Counted from the stretch's first letter, positions 21,154 to 31,760 are shown. The stretch is 64,000 nt of DNA from Ariolimax columbianus (GCA_036924085.1 JAVGWX010000025.1:29248450-29312449); one strand, 5' to 3'. Made by a program: numbers and translations. Notes: a model not told the origin generated them from the letters alone.

Positions 21154-21398
21154 TTTTGCGTTCGCCTTATTTCTCTAAATCCCCAAGGCGGTGTGCGTTG
21201 CACTGTGGTTTTTATTTTGCGCCTGTCGGCCCAATGCATCCGACTTCAGCATGCATTTTATGTAAGGGTCTGCTTCCTCCTGCATTTTCTAAGGGTTTGC
21301 TTCCCCGGGGTAACGGCTGGTGCTGTGATGGGGATCGAACCCAGCACCTTCGGATTGTGAGCTGTGCCACTTATCCACTAGGCCACGCCGTCCCCTCA
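21117..21398 (-). mobile_element. SINE-1 with long poly-A tail
   Basis: Minus-strand SINE-1, full head to 3' domain. Its 3' end is a run of about 36 T on the plus strand (21117-21152), i.e. a poly-A tail. The unbroken tail suggests a fairly young insertion. Confidence 0.92.
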
Positions 21399-21417
21399 AA
21401 AAATATTGAATTGAAAG

Positions 21418-21528
21418 TGTTGAATCCTGGAATGCTCTATGGCAGTGGCGAGAGCCTCAGGACGACCGCCGCTTTTTTCGAAAAAATAATGGTTACTGTC
21501 TGACTGTGTACGCAGAAGAAGAACAAGA
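21418..21528 (+). mobile_element. LINE-R extreme 3' end
   Basis: Last about 100 bp of LINE-R: CTCTATGGCAGTGGCGAGAG, CGCTTTTTTCGAAAAAATAA and a GAAGAAGAACAAGA tail. Confidence 0.85.
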
Positions 21529-21574
21529 CGAATCCTGGAATGGAGGAAATTTTTGTTTAAATAATTGTTTTTGT

Positions 21575-21842
21575 TTGCATTCGCCTTATTTCTCCATTCC
21601 AGTGGACGGCGTGGTTAAGTGGCACGGATCACAAACCGAAGGTGCTGGGTTCGATCCCCATCACAGCACCGGCCGTTACCCCGGGTAAGCAAACCCTTAG
21701 AAAATGCAGGAGGAAGCAGACCCTTACATAAAATGCATGCTGAAGTCGGATGCACTGGGCTGACAGGCGCAACAATAAAAACCACAGTGCAACGCACACC
21801 GCCTTGGGGATTAGAGAAAATAAGGCGAACGCAAAAAAAAAT
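21575..21842 (+). mobile_element. SINE-1, full length
   Basis: Plus-strand SINE-1 with head (B-box GGTTCGATCCC at about 21648), body and 3' domain ending GATTAGAGAAAATAAGGCG plus A-rich tail. Confidence 0.92.
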
Positions 21843-21861
21843 AATTTCTTTATTCCCCTTA

Positions 21862-21976
21862 ATTTTTGCGCCTGTCGGCCCAGTGCATCCGACTTCAGCA
21901 TGCATTCTAGGTAAGAGCCGTTGCTGTGATTGGGGAATGAACCTTGCACCTTCGGTTTGTGAGCCGGATGACATAT
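21862..21976 (-). mobile_element. SINE-1 with internal deletion
   Basis: Minus-strand SINE-1 lying tail to tail with the previous copy. Body segments between ATGCATT and the head are missing. Confidence 0.8.
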
Positions 21977-22133
21977 ACAGATTAGTGTAGTCCCATAGCA
22001 GACACTGCTGTTGAGGAGGAAGTGTGGAGACTTTGTTGTACGAGCTGGGGTGGTCAGTTCTCTTCCTTGCTGCCTTTTTACCTTAGCAGTAAGCCAGATA
22101 ATCATTTACAGCTGGAGCATGTCGGCAGTGGGA

Positions 22134-22728
22134 TTCTTCTTTGTACGCTGTCAGACGTCAACCTGTATTTGTTCGAAGAAAGCAGCTGTCATCCTGAGGC
22201 TGTCGACACTGCCATAGAGCTTGTCTAGTGTTGCCACTGGTCATGGCCACATCTGCTTTCTCTGGTCCTCGTATGTCGGGCAGTTTTGCAGCAGATGTTC
22301 AGCGGTCATTTTCCCGGTACCACAAGTGCATTCGTCAGTGCCACCTATCTTCAGTTTATTGAATAGGTGGTACCTCAGTCTGTTGTGGCCTGTGCGAAGC
22401 TTGAAGACCACGACTTGCTATCTTTTGTTCAACTGGTAATAGGCATCATTTTTTGGTGTAGCCAGTATGTTCTGTTTCCCATTTGGTCATGTATCTAGCC
22501 CTAATAAACCTTTTGGACTCTTCGTAGGTCACACTAATATCTGGTTGTGGTAGTCTTGCACCTTCCTTTGCACGTCTGTCTGCCTCCTCGTTGCCTTGGA
22601 TGTTACAGTGGGATGGAACCCACTGTACCACTACTCTTTTTGGTGCGGACTGCTGGCATAGTTGACAGAGTACTGCTCTTAAATCATTAAGTTCAGTATT
22701 TTTCTGGCTCTTTAGTGCTGTAACTAGT
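22134..22728 (-). pseudogene. LINE-R RNase H and C-terminal region
   Basis: Second minus-strand LINE-R copy, colinear with 14962-15532. It shows the GACAGCGTACAAAGAAG end, the CCHC block, KWETEHTGYT, and WVPSHCNIQGNEEADRRAKE (Leu-Ala changed to Arg-Ala at the motif end). It extends slightly further 5' (AGCACTAAAGAGCCAG) than the first copy. Confidence 0.9.
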
Positions 22729-22796
22729 GGGAGTCGAACTCCATACCTTTCTCCAATGAAAAGCGAGTGCTCTACTACAATGCTAGTCTTCTTCTT
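22729..22796 (-). mobile_element. tRNA-like sequence (SINE head fragment)
   Basis: The minus strand gives a TAGTAGAGCACTCGCTTTTCA A-box/D-arm-like stretch and GAGTTCGACTCCC, a B-box match. The acceptor arms do not pair well, so I read it as a SINE head, not a working tRNA gene. Confidence 0.45.
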
Positions 22797-23059
22797 CGGC
22801 TTTCGTGTCGTAGCTTACAGCGAGGCGCCTCAACCAGAGCAGTAAAGTTTGTGGCTTCCCATGTTTTGTGAGGGTAAAAAAGCTGTCTGACATCGACCAC
22901 CTTAAAGATGCCTTCAGGCATGTCAGTCACTGATCAAGGTACAAAGAAGAGTTTCTTGGTCCAGGTAAATGTACAATTTCGCGTTTAAGATGGGATATTT
23001 CATAGTTGCAGTGTTTAGTATGCAATTATTTTTCTGCATATTAATTTTTTGGCCAACTA

Positions 23060-23152
23060 GAAATACATATTGAGTTGACGGTGAACCAGTGAATGAGCTG
23101 ACGGTGAACCAGTGAATGAGCTGACGGTGAACCAGTGAATGAGCTGACAGCA
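23060..23152 (+). repeat. Tandem repeat, 23-bp unit, about four copies
   Basis: Units of 23 bp built on GACGGTGAACCAGTGAATGA. The unit resembles the GTGAATGAGCTGACAG start of the divergent SINE-2 subfamily at 43318. Confidence 0.9.
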
Positions 23153-23254
23153 GCACATCTCTGCCAGCTTGCATTAGGATCAGCAGACCACAGCTGACGA
23201 AGACTATATTTGTCTACAAGTGGTGGCCCTGAAGGCAGACTGCACTAGTCGAAT

Positions 23255-24095
23255 CAAGATGCTATAGCAGTCAGCGACCCATAGCTGACTGCTAGCATCA
23301 GTGCCAGCGACCCATAGCTGACTGCTAGCATCAGTGCCAGCGACCCATAGCTGACTGCTAGCATCAGTGCCAGCGACCCATAGCTGACTGCTAGCATCAG
23401 TGCCAGCAACCCATAGCTGACTGCTAGCATCAGTGCCAGCGACCCATAGCTGACTGCTAGCATCGGTGCCAGCGACCCATAGCTGACTGCTAGCATGTGC
23501 CAGCGACCCATAGCTGACTGCTAGCATCAGTGCCAGCGACCCATAGCTGACTGCTAGCATGTGCCAGCGACCCATAGCTGACTGCTAGCATCAGTGCCAG
23601 CGACCCATAGCTGACTGCTAGCATCAGTGCCAGCGACCCATAGCTGACTGCTAGCATCAGTGCCAGCGACCCATAGCTGACTGCTAGCATCGGTGCCAGC
23701 GACCCATAGCTGACTGCTAGCATGTGCCAGCGACCCATAGCTGACTGCTAGCATCAGTGCCAGCGACCCATAGCTGACTGCTAGCATGTGCCAGCGACCC
23801 ATAGCTGACTGCTAGCATCAGTGCCAGCGACCCATAGCTGACTGCTAGCATGTGCCAGCGACCCATAGCTGACTGCTAGCATCAGTGCCAGCAACCCATA
23901 GCTGACTGCTAGCATGTGCCAGCGACCCATAGCTGACTGCTAGCATCAGTGCCAGCAACCCATAGCTGACTGCTAGCATCAGTGCCAGCGACCCATAGCT
24001 GACTGCTAGTAGCAGTGCCAGCGACCCATAGCTGACTGCTAGCATCGGTGCCAGCGACCCATAGCTGACTGCTAGCATCGGTGCCAGCGACCAAG
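23255..24095 (+). repeat. SINE-2-derived minisatellite, 33/31-bp units
   Basis: About 25 tandem units of 33 bp (CATCAGTGCCAGCGACCCAT then AGCTGACTGCTAG) are mixed with 31-bp units lacking two bases. The unit is the SINE-2 5' segment CAGCGACCCATAGCTGACTG. The array is entered from a SINE-2-like start (ATCAAGATGCT at 23252) and left into the next SINE-2 block. Many overlapping open frames on the minus strand are repeat artefacts. Confidence 0.95.
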
Positions 24096-24178
24096 ACCCT
24101 TCTCCAATTCCACACAGTGATCACGGATAACAGGCTGCAGCAGGGCAGACTGGCTAAGGAGAAGGAATCGAAGAGGGA
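24096..24178 (+). mobile_element. Remainder of the SINE-2 that seeded the array
   Basis: Continues SINE-2 in order directly after the array: AAGACCCTTCTCCAATTCCA, GGATAACAGGCTGCAGCAGG and GGCTAAGGAGAAGGAATCG, then jumps to LINE-R sequence. Confidence 0.85.
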
Positions 24179-24182
24179 AGGT

Positions 24183-24432
24183 CCCAATAGGTTACAATAC
24201 CATCTGTTCAACAAGTTCAAATTAGGACATCCTGATGAATGTGTCTGCGGCACTGATAAAATGGCTGCTGAGCATCTGCTGCAGAAGTATCCAACATACA
24301 AGTTACAGAGAAGGCACGTCTGGCCATCTCCCGTACCAATACAAAACAGGCTCTATGGAGATACCAAAGACCTTATTCGAACCACTGATTTCTTTAGAGA
24401 TATCCAAGTTGACGCCTGAAAGCGTACGGAGA
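24183..24432 (+). pseudogene. LINE-R C-terminal domain
   Basis: Plus strand NRLQYHLFNKFKLGHPDECV, CGTDKMAAEHLLQKYPTY (third Cys of the CCHC lost to Tyr) and the 3' end GTTGACGCCTGAAAGCG. A different subfamily from the 52-kb copy. Confidence 0.85.
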
Positions 24433-24563
24433 TGTAGGAGATGGAATTTGAAAACCACCTGCTGCCTTACAGGTAGTCTACCAACAGCCATTTTCTCTTG
24501 AGGTGTGGCATATTGAGGGCCCAGCATTGTGCTTAGCCTGGAGGAGTAACCTGGTCTTAGAAC

Positions 24564-24916
24564 CTCTTCTTCTTCGTTCGTTCTCAATCTCCCGCTACCA
24601 AACCCTGAAAGGGTAAGTAGCAGAATGTAGTCCAGAGAACGGAATGCGTTGTGTCGTAGTTTACAGCTTGACTGCGATATTTGCACCTTTTGGTCCAACA
24701 CTCCGACTTCAGCAAGCATTTTTTGAGTACCGGGTTAGCATTCCTTCTTCGATCCCTTCTCCTTAGCCAGTCTGCCCTGCTGCAGCCTGTTATCCAGGAT
24801 CACCGCGTGGAGGTGTAGAAGGGTCTTGGCAGCTCTGGTTCGCTGGCCCTGACGCTAGCAGTCAGCTATGGGTCGCTGACCACTGCAGCTCATGCGCTGC
24901 TCAGCATCTTGATCCC
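24564..24916 (-). mobile_element. SINE-2, full length with TSD
   Basis: 353-bp minus-strand SINE-2 with the (TTC)n tail complement, flanked by a perfect 10-bp duplication GTCTTAGAAC (24554-24563 and 24917-24926). Confidence 0.93.
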
Positions 24917-25125
24917 GTCTTAGAACTTAACTTCGACAGAAAATATGGAGAAAGGCCAAATAATGGCTCGAGATCAGAGTTGGGATCTGGCTGTATGCAG
25001 GACATGACGATTTCTTGATAAAGCCCAGAACCAGGGCACATTGATTTAGCCATGTTTGGAGAACCCTCAATAATACTGATTGGAACAGCACCAGTATTCA
25101 TCATCATCATGAGTCCTGTAATCTG

Positions 25126-25488
25126 GCTTGGCTTGACTTCGTTCATTCTCAATCTCCCACTACCAAACACTGAAAGGGCTTAAGTAGCAGAATGTAGTCC
25201 AGAGAACGGAATGCGTTGTGTCGTAGTTTATAGCTTGACTGCGATATTTGCACCTTTCGGTCCAACACTCCGACTTCAGCAACCATTTTTTGAGTACCGG
25301 GTTAGCATTCCCTCTTCGATCCCTTCTCCTTAGCCAGTCTGCCCTGCTGCAGCCTGTTATCCAGGATCACCGCATGGAGGTGTAGAAGGGTCTTGGCAGC
25401 TATGGTTCGCTGACCCTGACGCTAGCAGTCAGCTATGAGTCACTGATCGCTGCAGCTCATGCGCTGCTCAGCATCTTGATCCCCGTCA
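25126..25488 (-). mobile_element. SINE-2, full length with TSD, AAGCC-type tail
   Basis: Minus-strand SINE-2 whose 3' end reads GAACGAAGTCAAGCCAAGCC instead of (GAA)n. Flanked by the 9-bp duplication TGTAATCTG (25117-25125 and 25489-25497). Confidence 0.9.
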
Positions 25489-25519
25489 TGTAATCTGAAA
25501 GGGGATTGAGGCACCAATA

Positions 25520-26331
25520 TTGCAGATTGTTGGATCAGTTCCCGCCACTTCCCTCGGTTTTGTGCCAGGATATTTGTTCTAGCTTTGGACCTTCCCGTCC
25601 ACTCTCTGATGTTGTCTTCCCATCACTTTTTCTGCCTCTCTCTCTCTTACCCTTTCCAGTCACAGAACCCTGCAGGATCGTTTTCGCCAACCCATACGAT
25701 ATTGAAACATGCCCATAGTGCGTAAGCTTGTGAGCTTTATACGAAATGCCGAGAATTCTACGCAGACATCTTATCTTCATTGCACAAATTCTTCGCTCTG
25801 GAACCACTGCCAGAGTCCGAGTTTCGTGCGCGTAAAGGTACACGGATGTGACAAGTGCATACATTAAACTCAACCTAGATTTCAGGTTGATGCTTTTGTC
25901 CCTCTGTTGCGGCCTCAGTTTGGCCATCGCTGTTCTTGCCTGAATCTCAGTTCTGGGACCGTTCGCATCCATCTGTGCCCCCAGGTATTTAAAATGTTGA
26001 ACAATTGACAATGGTTCACTTTGATCGCAATCGAACTTGTTAGGCCCTCTGTGATGATCGAACTTGTTAGGCCCTCTGTGATGATCGAACTTGTTAGGCC
26101 CTCTGTGACGATCTGACTTGTTAGGCCCTCTGTGATGATCGAACTTGTTAGGCCCTCTGTGATTATCAGACTTGTTAGGCCCTCTGTGACAATCGGACTT
26201 GCTAGGCCCTCTGTGACGATCGAACTTGTTAGGCCCTCTGTGACGATTGAACTTGCTAGGCCCTCTGTGACCATTGAACTTGTTAGGCCCATTGTGACGA
26301 TCGGAAAGTGAAACACTAGAGACTCCTTGAA
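25520..26331 (-). pseudogene. LINE-T reverse transcriptase fragment carrying an in-frame minisatellite
   Basis: A minus-strand open frame of 298 codons. Its N-terminal half is a repeat of HRGPNKFDH-type nonapeptides (see next entry). Then comes RT sequence: SIVQHFKYLGAQMDANGP, LMYALVTSVYLYAHETRTL (the YGCETW-type block), RRILGISYK and a basic GKGKRERGRKSDGK motif before the stop. Relatives occur at 28238 and 61780. The catalytic palm is missing, so it is inactive. Confidence 0.8.
26028..26306 (-). repeat. Minisatellite, 27-bp unit, ten copies
   Basis: Ten 27-bp units (plus strand GAACTTGTTAGGCCCTCTGT and a variable ATGATC-like spacer). As 27 is a multiple of three, the array keeps the LINE reading frame open. 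Confidence 0.95.
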
Positions 26332-26357
26332 TGTGTCTCTGAGAAGCTTTAACACTG

Positions 26358-26380
26358 ATGCCCCCCCCCCCCCCCCCCCC
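26358..26380 (+). repeat. Poly-C run
   Basis: About 22 consecutive C. The following 260 bp (to 26640) hold nothing I recognise. Confidence 0.95.
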
Positions 26381-26864
26381 CATGGAGTTGATTGCACAGA
26401 ACCGCTCCACATGGAGCGTTAGTGTCCCCAAGGGTGATCAGATCGCAGGACGAACTCCTTCGCGGAGGCTCAGAGAAAGCGTGCCGCCCGAAGGAGCAGA
26501 ACGTACTACGACTCCACAGCGGACTCCTTACATGAGAGTCCCGGATGCAGCAAAATCTACTGAGCCAGGATTGGTCTCTTTAGCCCCCATGGGAACACAT
26601 CTCAAAGCACATCTCTGTTGATATCGCCATGTTCGCTGGCGAGGAATAACTGTTGTTTTTTGGGTAAAAGACCAGAGACTTTGCGAACACGCATGCTAAG
26701 ACAGGATGGAATGTCTGAGTAGAAGGATGTAGCTCTTTACTTCAACTCAGTATGTTGCAGAATGCTGAAAAGCCACACGAAAACACCAACAATATAATGT
26801 CAAGTACAATGTTCTTCTCTCCAGAAAATTCTTCAACTTGACGTGACGAATAGCTTTTAGGGCA

Positions 26865-26938
26865 AGGAAATGTAAACGAAACTGGCTCTATACAGACTCC
26901 TCAGTCTTCTAAACCAGTATACAGACGTTAAGTTAAAA
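26865..26938 (+). mobile_element. LINE-C 3' tail (solo)
   Basis: TTCTAAACCAGTATACAGAC then GTTAAGTTAAA matches the 3' tail of the minus-strand LINE-C at 35505-35560 and the solo tail at 60531-60604. Confidence 0.75.
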
Positions 26939-26964
26939 TTAGACAGTATATAGTATCATCATCA

Positions 26965-27130
26965 CGTAGCATGTCCTTTATAGAACGTCGCTCCCATCAC
27001 AGTCTGTTTTAAAGAAACTCGTTCCCTTGGCAAAACTCCAGCCTCTGCCACTGTCATACTCAGGCATTCCTGGATATCTTGGTGCCATCGTCTTCTTGGT
27101 CTACCCCTTCCTCTTTTGCCTGGCACCTTA
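26965..27130 (-). pseudogene. LINE-T C-terminus (basic motif)
   Basis: The minus strand carries a KRKGRPKKTM-type basic block, then YPGMPEY and a decayed GATFYKGHAT end. It equals 30700-30870 and is the downstream partner of 27480-27670. R-C and other DNA lies between them. Confidence 0.75.
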
Positions 27131-27171
27131 CCTTCCATCACTGTTCTCTTTTTTTGTTTTTTTTTGTTTAG

Positions 27172-27250
27172 ATGTTTGCCTCACTAGTTTCTACTGGCGG
27201 AGGCGCGCCATTTTCCACTTGTCCAATGGGCGATATCAGGACGCATAAAC
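27172..27250 (+). repeat. Dispersed repeat R-C copy
   Basis: TTTGCCTCACTAGTTTCTAC and GGGCGATATCAGGACGCA, as at 7300 and 30640. A T-rich run precedes it. Confidence 0.7.
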
Positions 27251-27479
27251 CAGTTCTTGGATGCATGTGTGCGTCTGTATGTACCTATGCTAGGTTTGTG
27301 CGCCCTCAGAAGCTAGCCCAACCAAAGTGCAATGGAAGGGCTTTACCACGAGGGCGCGTGTGAAAGTTGTGCAAGGGTGTGACTGTAGGACAGAGTCAAA
27401 TGAAACAGGGGGAGGTAAGAAGAGAGAGAAGCGGAAGAGTGACCCCCAGGGTGAGCCAGTCCCTATGCTTGTCCATCAC

Positions 27480-27670
27480 TGATCTCTCGAGACCGTTGTG
27501 TCTCTTGATGTGACCAAAGTATTTTCATTTTCTAGCCAAAATGGAATTGATAAACCAGTTCTCCTCTATGCTCAACTCTTGCTGAATGTCTACATTTGTC
27601 TTTTTCTCTGTCTAGTGTATTCTGATAATCTTTCTGTAATATTTTGACTGGAAGGATTCGATTCTTTGTC
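27480..27670 (-). pseudogene. LINE-T RT C-terminal piece
   Basis: Minus strand HRGELVYQFHFG, KILWSHQETQRSRD and upstream KYYRKIIRIH. Colinear with 30880-31075. Abuts head to head with the plus-strand RT at 27671. Confidence 0.7.
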
Positions 27671-28235
27671 TGGAAGTTTTGGTAAATAGTATACCTATTA
27701 AGAAAGGGGCTAGACAGGGGTGTGTGCTCTGCCTTTGCTTGTTCAATATATACACAGAGCAGATTTTCAAAGACATGGATGACATGCCTGTATTGAATAT
27801 AGGAGGACGTAGTATCAATAATATCAGATATGCTCACGATACAATGTTAATAGCAGAGGATCCAATAGATCTGCAGAATGTAATGGATAAGATAACCAAC
27901 AAAAGTCAGCATTGTGGATCAGAAATCAACATAGAAAAGACTAACGTTATGGTGTTCACCAAAAAGGAAGAAAGTCCAAAAGCTTTCATCCACATAAATG
28001 GAGAAATTCTGGAACAAGTGTCAGGCTATGTATACCTTGGCCAAGTCATTTCAGCTGATGGCAAATGTGAAAGGGAGATCATTCAAAGAATTGCAATTGC
28101 CAAAAATAGATTTAACAGCATGAGAGATACACTTCTGTCAAAGCAGATATTTTAGATCTTAAAATTGAGAATCATAAAATGCTATGTGCATTCAGTTTTA
28201 TTGTATTTGGTATAAACCTGGACCCTGACAAAGAA
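27671..28235 (+). pseudogene. LINE-T reverse transcriptase core, inactive
   Basis: Plus strand KKGARQGCVL, LFNIYTEQIF, then INNIRYAHDTMLIAEDP, where the catalytic YADD is YAHD (second Asp position preserved, Ala-Asp changed to Ala-His). INIEKTNVMVF and SGYVYLGQVISADGK follow. It stops at 28153, with a decayed thumb after it. The loss of a catalytic Asp and the stops indicate a dead copy. Confidence 0.85.
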
Positions 28236-28237
28236 AA

Positions 28238-28765
28238 TGGGCCCATCGTCTTCTCGGACGGCCCCTGCCTCTCTTCCCATTGACCATGCCTTCCGTAACC
28301 ACCCTCTCCAGTCCGTTGTGTCATTTGACGTGTCCAAAAAATCTCAGTTTTTAGGTCATTACGTCATGTATGAGTCAATTCTCCTCTACATCAGGTCTTG
28401 CCGGATGGATTTGTTTCTTTCTTTCTTTGTCCACGGGATTTTTCCGAACTCTTCTGAAACACTGTGTTTCAAAATCACCGATCTTCGTTTTTATTGCTTT
28501 TGTAATCGTCCATGTTTCACATCCGTAAGTTGCCACAGGAAAAGTGCATGTTCTTAAGATCTTTAGTTTTAGTTTCTTGTTTGTATTATGACATAGGTTC
28601 TGCATACTCCTTATCTTCTGCATTGACATAGCCAGTCGTCTTTGTACTTCCTTTGTACAGTCTCTATTGTTGTTCAGTATTGATCCCGGATTATCCGTAA
28701 GATATTCAAAATGTGAAACAATTTCAATCTCTTGAAAGAGATTTAAATAAAAAGAAATAAAATAT
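28238..28765 (-). pseudogene. LINE-T RT thumb and C-terminus
   Basis: Minus strand KILRTCTFPVATYGCETWTI and FETQCFRRVRKNP, followed downstream by a decayed GEGGYGRHGQWEERQG C-terminus. A different lineage from the following entry. Confidence 0.8.
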
Positions 28766-28766
28766 T

Positions 28767-29165
28767 ATATTCATGTCAAGCTTACATAGTCGCTCCTCTT
28801 CTACCATGAGGTGTAGAGGTTTTCCAAAGAGAAAGCCACACTGCTCTATCCGCCGTCTTTTTCCTGGCCTCTTTCCAATCCATCCCTCGATCACTTAGGG
28901 ACTGTCGTATGTTGTTTTCCCAACGTACTTTGGGTCGTCCTCGGGGTCTGCGCCCTTGACTTTTGATCTCCCATGACCGCTTTGGTATCCGATCTTCTTC
29001 CATTCTACAGACATGGCCAAACCACTGTAGTTGGGACTGCTCCACTCGTGTCTGCAGGGGTTGAACTTCAAGATTGCTACGTATTGTCTGGTTACGGATC
29101 TTGTCCTTTTTCGTCACATGAACCGCCTTTCTTAGGTACCTCATTTCTGAAGTTTTCATGTCAAG
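28767..29165 (-). pseudogene. LINE-T C-terminus, well preserved
   Basis: A 125-codon minus-strand frame: SEMRYLRKAVHVTKKDKIRN, LQWFGHVCRMEEDRIPKRSW, then RRPRGRPKVRWENN and GMDWKEARKKTADRAVWLSL, ending HGRRGATM and stop. This is the classic end of a non-LTR ORF2. The open frame suggests a fairly recent insertion. Confidence 0.85.
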
Positions 29166-29169
29166 CTAA

Positions 29170-29470
29170 ATCTGCTAAAGTTTATTTTGGAGGGCAGAGT
29201 AGAGTGCACGCCACCCTTCTCTGTCTGCGGTCGCTGCCTGTGACTCTTATGGTAGGAGAGTGGTCCATTCTTTTAAGTTGTCTTCCCATCTCTCTTTGGG
29301 ACGGCCTCTTCGTCGTCTGCCTTGCACCTTTCTGAAAAACCAAAATTATCCACCTGATGAGGTCGGCAGATATAAAGAGATCAAGAAAGCGACACAACAA
29401 AAGATGAGAGGCGAAATAAGCAACTATCGAAGAGAGATTAAACAGAAATGACGTAAAGGAGCATACAAGG
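29170..29470. pseudogene. Two small LINE pieces
   Basis: 29170-29335 on the minus strand reads GRRRRGRPKERWEDNLKEW, ATADREGW (a LINE C-terminus). 29340-29470 on the plus strand reads EVGRYKEIKKATQQKM and KGAYKAVKELV, like the linker upstream of an RT domain. Confidence 0.6.
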
Positions 29471-29489
29471 CGGTCAAAGAACTGGTAAC

Positions 29490-29562
29490 ACCAAGATAAA
29501 AACCACAGTGCAACGCACATCGCCTTGAAATAGAGAAATAAGGCGGACGCAAACAACAACAA
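29490..29562 (+). mobile_element. SINE-1 3' end
   Basis: AAAACCACAGTGCAACGCAC through GAGAAATAAGGCGGACGCAA. Only the 3' domain is present. Confidence 0.75.
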
Positions 29563-29776
29563 AAACTGCCCAATAATTCTAACAAGAATGCCTACTAATT
29601 TGAGTGTTCAAAGTCTCTTTTTTTAACCAAAAAATGTTGTCTTTGGTTTCTTCCCATAGTGTAGATAAAAACATCGACGAACAACATTTCCGAAACAATA
29701 CTTCAAAATTGGCTAATTTCGTGTCGTTTTCTGAGCACTCCGTAATTTTGATGATCACAGTGACTTGCAGACAAAA

Positions 29777-29907
29777 ATGGCGACAAGGGGAATGTTTGAT
29801 ATGAATGGTCCTGGTCCTTTATGGACGGGTGGTCCCACACCGGGTAACTTCTACAGCTTCCCAGGACATCAAAATGTTTCAGGAATGGGAGCAAGTCAAA
29901 GAACATT
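29777..29907 (+). CDS. PSMB4: Proteasome subunit beta type-4 (beta7), exon 1
   Basis: First of seven coding exons that together give 261 residues (human PSMB4 is 264). Start choice: the ATG at 29777 has A at -3 and G at +4, and is the first in-frame ATG after an in-frame TGA at 29732. Residues 1-43 cover the propeptide, with the family pattern PLWTGGPTPGNFY. The codon for residue 44 is split by the donor GTGAGT at 29908. Beta7 is a non-catalytic subunit of the 20S core particle's beta ring, in cytosol and nucleus. Its propeptide is removed just before the TxxPIVTG start of the mature chain. Confidence 0.93.
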
Positions 29908-30639
29908 GTGAGTAGCAATATTTATTACACAGGCATTGACTATTTAATATAAGTAGGTTCACTAAATTGAAATAATACCTAGGATACCAGTTTTCGATAT
30001 CATCAAGTATTGTAATTTGTTCTCACTTGATTGCGTTTTCTGTACTCATTGTTGTTACTAATTTACTTTTAAATAAACAATTGAAATGCCATTTTGCAAA
30101 AAAGGGATCTTAATTTTAGATTGTTGTTTTAAAACCAAAAAAAAATTTTTATAATACTCGCTCACTCCCGAATATTTTGGAGATCTTGACTCGAACGCAC
30201 TTTTCTTCTTATTCTTATGTAAAACTTAACTCACACACATCATCACTTTGACAATGGAATACATTATTATATTTTACCAATGAAGGTGAAGATTTGTGTA
30301 TGAGCTGCATAATCGTGTTATTAAAAAAAAAAAGGATAGGACAAAATGTCCTTTTATCAACACATAATTCCTAATGACTTTTTTGAGTTTTTATTGATGG
30401 AAATCCAATCACCAATGACAAGGCACAAGGGAAGATGTTCTAAAAGGTACACTTAATTTGGTGCAGTTGTTTTCGCGGTATTCACATTTTACTGAAGGGA
30501 CGTGAAGTTGAAAAAGGGCAACAAAATTAAAGCCCAAATCAACATCAGCGTGAGTGTTTACAATTTGCTCACATCCAGAAATAATATTCCTGCTGTATTC
30601 AATAAAGAATATATATTTCTTATTATTTTTATTTTATGT

Positions 30640-31345
30640 GTTTGCCTAACAAGTTTCTACTGGCAGAGGTGCGCTGATTCCACCCCAGAAGATAGTCAAT
30701 TATCATTATGTAGCATGTCCTTTATAGAACGTCGCTCCCATCAGTCTGTGAAAGAAACTCTTTCCCTTGCCAAAACTCCAGCCTCCGCCATAGTCATACC
30801 CAGGCACTCCTGGATATCTTGGTACCATCGTCTTCTTGGTCTACCCCTTCCTCTTTTGCCTGGCACCATACCCTCTGTCACTGCTCTCTCGAGACCGCTG
30901 TGTCTCTTGATGTAATCAAAGTATTTATATTTTCTGGCCGTAATGGAATTGATAAACCAGTTCTCCTCTATGCTCTTACTCTCTATGCTCCTCTTACCAA
31001 ATGTCTACATTTGTCTTATTCTCCGTCTAGGGTATGCTGAGGATCTTTCTGTAACATTTTGACTCGAAAGATTAAATTATTTATCTAGAAGTTTTGATAA
31101 TTGTCCATGATTCGCAGTCATAGGCCGCCACAAAAAACACAGGCTTTCAAGACTTTTTACTTTTGTCATTTTGTCGGTGCTCTGCCATAATTTTTTCAGG
31201 CTGTTCAGTCTCTGCATTACCATGGCCATTCTTCTTCTGATTTCTTTCGAGAAGTCGCCATTCTTGTCAATTCTGGAGCCCAGATATTCAAAATATGTGA
31301 CCTGATCTATTTCCTCACCATCTACTGTAAATTTATGTTGACATT
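30640..31345 (-). pseudogene. R-C fragment followed by LINE-T C-terminal half
   Basis: 30640-30700 is an R-C repeat. The rest, on the minus strand, is LINE-T: QHKFTVDGEEIDQVTYFEYL, GSRIDKNGDFSKEIRRRM, LNSLKKLW, a decayed thumb, the basic GARQKRKGRP block and an end near 30705. The 51020-51572 RT carries the same HKFTVGGEEIDQVTHFEYL, so these are one lineage. Confidence 0.82.
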
Positions 31346-31349
31346 GTGA

Positions 31350-31353
<4 letters not shown>

Positions 31354-31408
<55 letters not shown>
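31354..31408 (+). repeat. AT dinucleotide microsatellite
   Basis: Pure (TA)n flanked by TG/AC dinucleotides, inserted at the 5' break of the LINE-T copy. Confidence 0.97.
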
Positions 31409-31414
<6 letters not shown>

Positions 31415-31439
31415 TATCATAACTGTGCAGAATCTTGAA

Positions 31440-31760
31440 CTGTCACTGAATTTTTGAACTGTTGCTACCATTACTTGAGAAAAAAAGAGGTTCACGAAGG
31501 AGACTGTGTTTCAGGTCTTTGCTGGCCTCCCACAGCTGTTCGAGTATGGTCACTCTCCCAAGCCAGACTGCATTTCTTTGATCTGCATAAGTGTTGCAGT
31601 CCTGCGGAATATGTTCTGGTGGGTGCTCAACAATCACACGTGGTGGTGTCTCTGAGACCCATTCTGTGGAGGTACATCTATGCTGTCATTTTCTGACTTG
31701 TATTCTTTGTGCTGGTCTCTCTATTCTGTCTTCATGGGTAGTTTGATGAGTGCCTTAGTA
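31440..31760 (-). pseudogene. LINE-R-like C-terminus (second lineage)
   Basis: Minus strand TCDC, PEHIPQDCNTYADQRN (CCHC-type C-terminus) in broken frames. Same lineage as 42745-43275, where GSPKQTPEHILLDCPTY is clear. Confidence 0.65.

Noticed and set aside
23204..24301. Several 77-130-codon minus-strand frames with repeated LAVSYGSLA
   Set aside because: Translations of the SINE-2-derived array, not genes.
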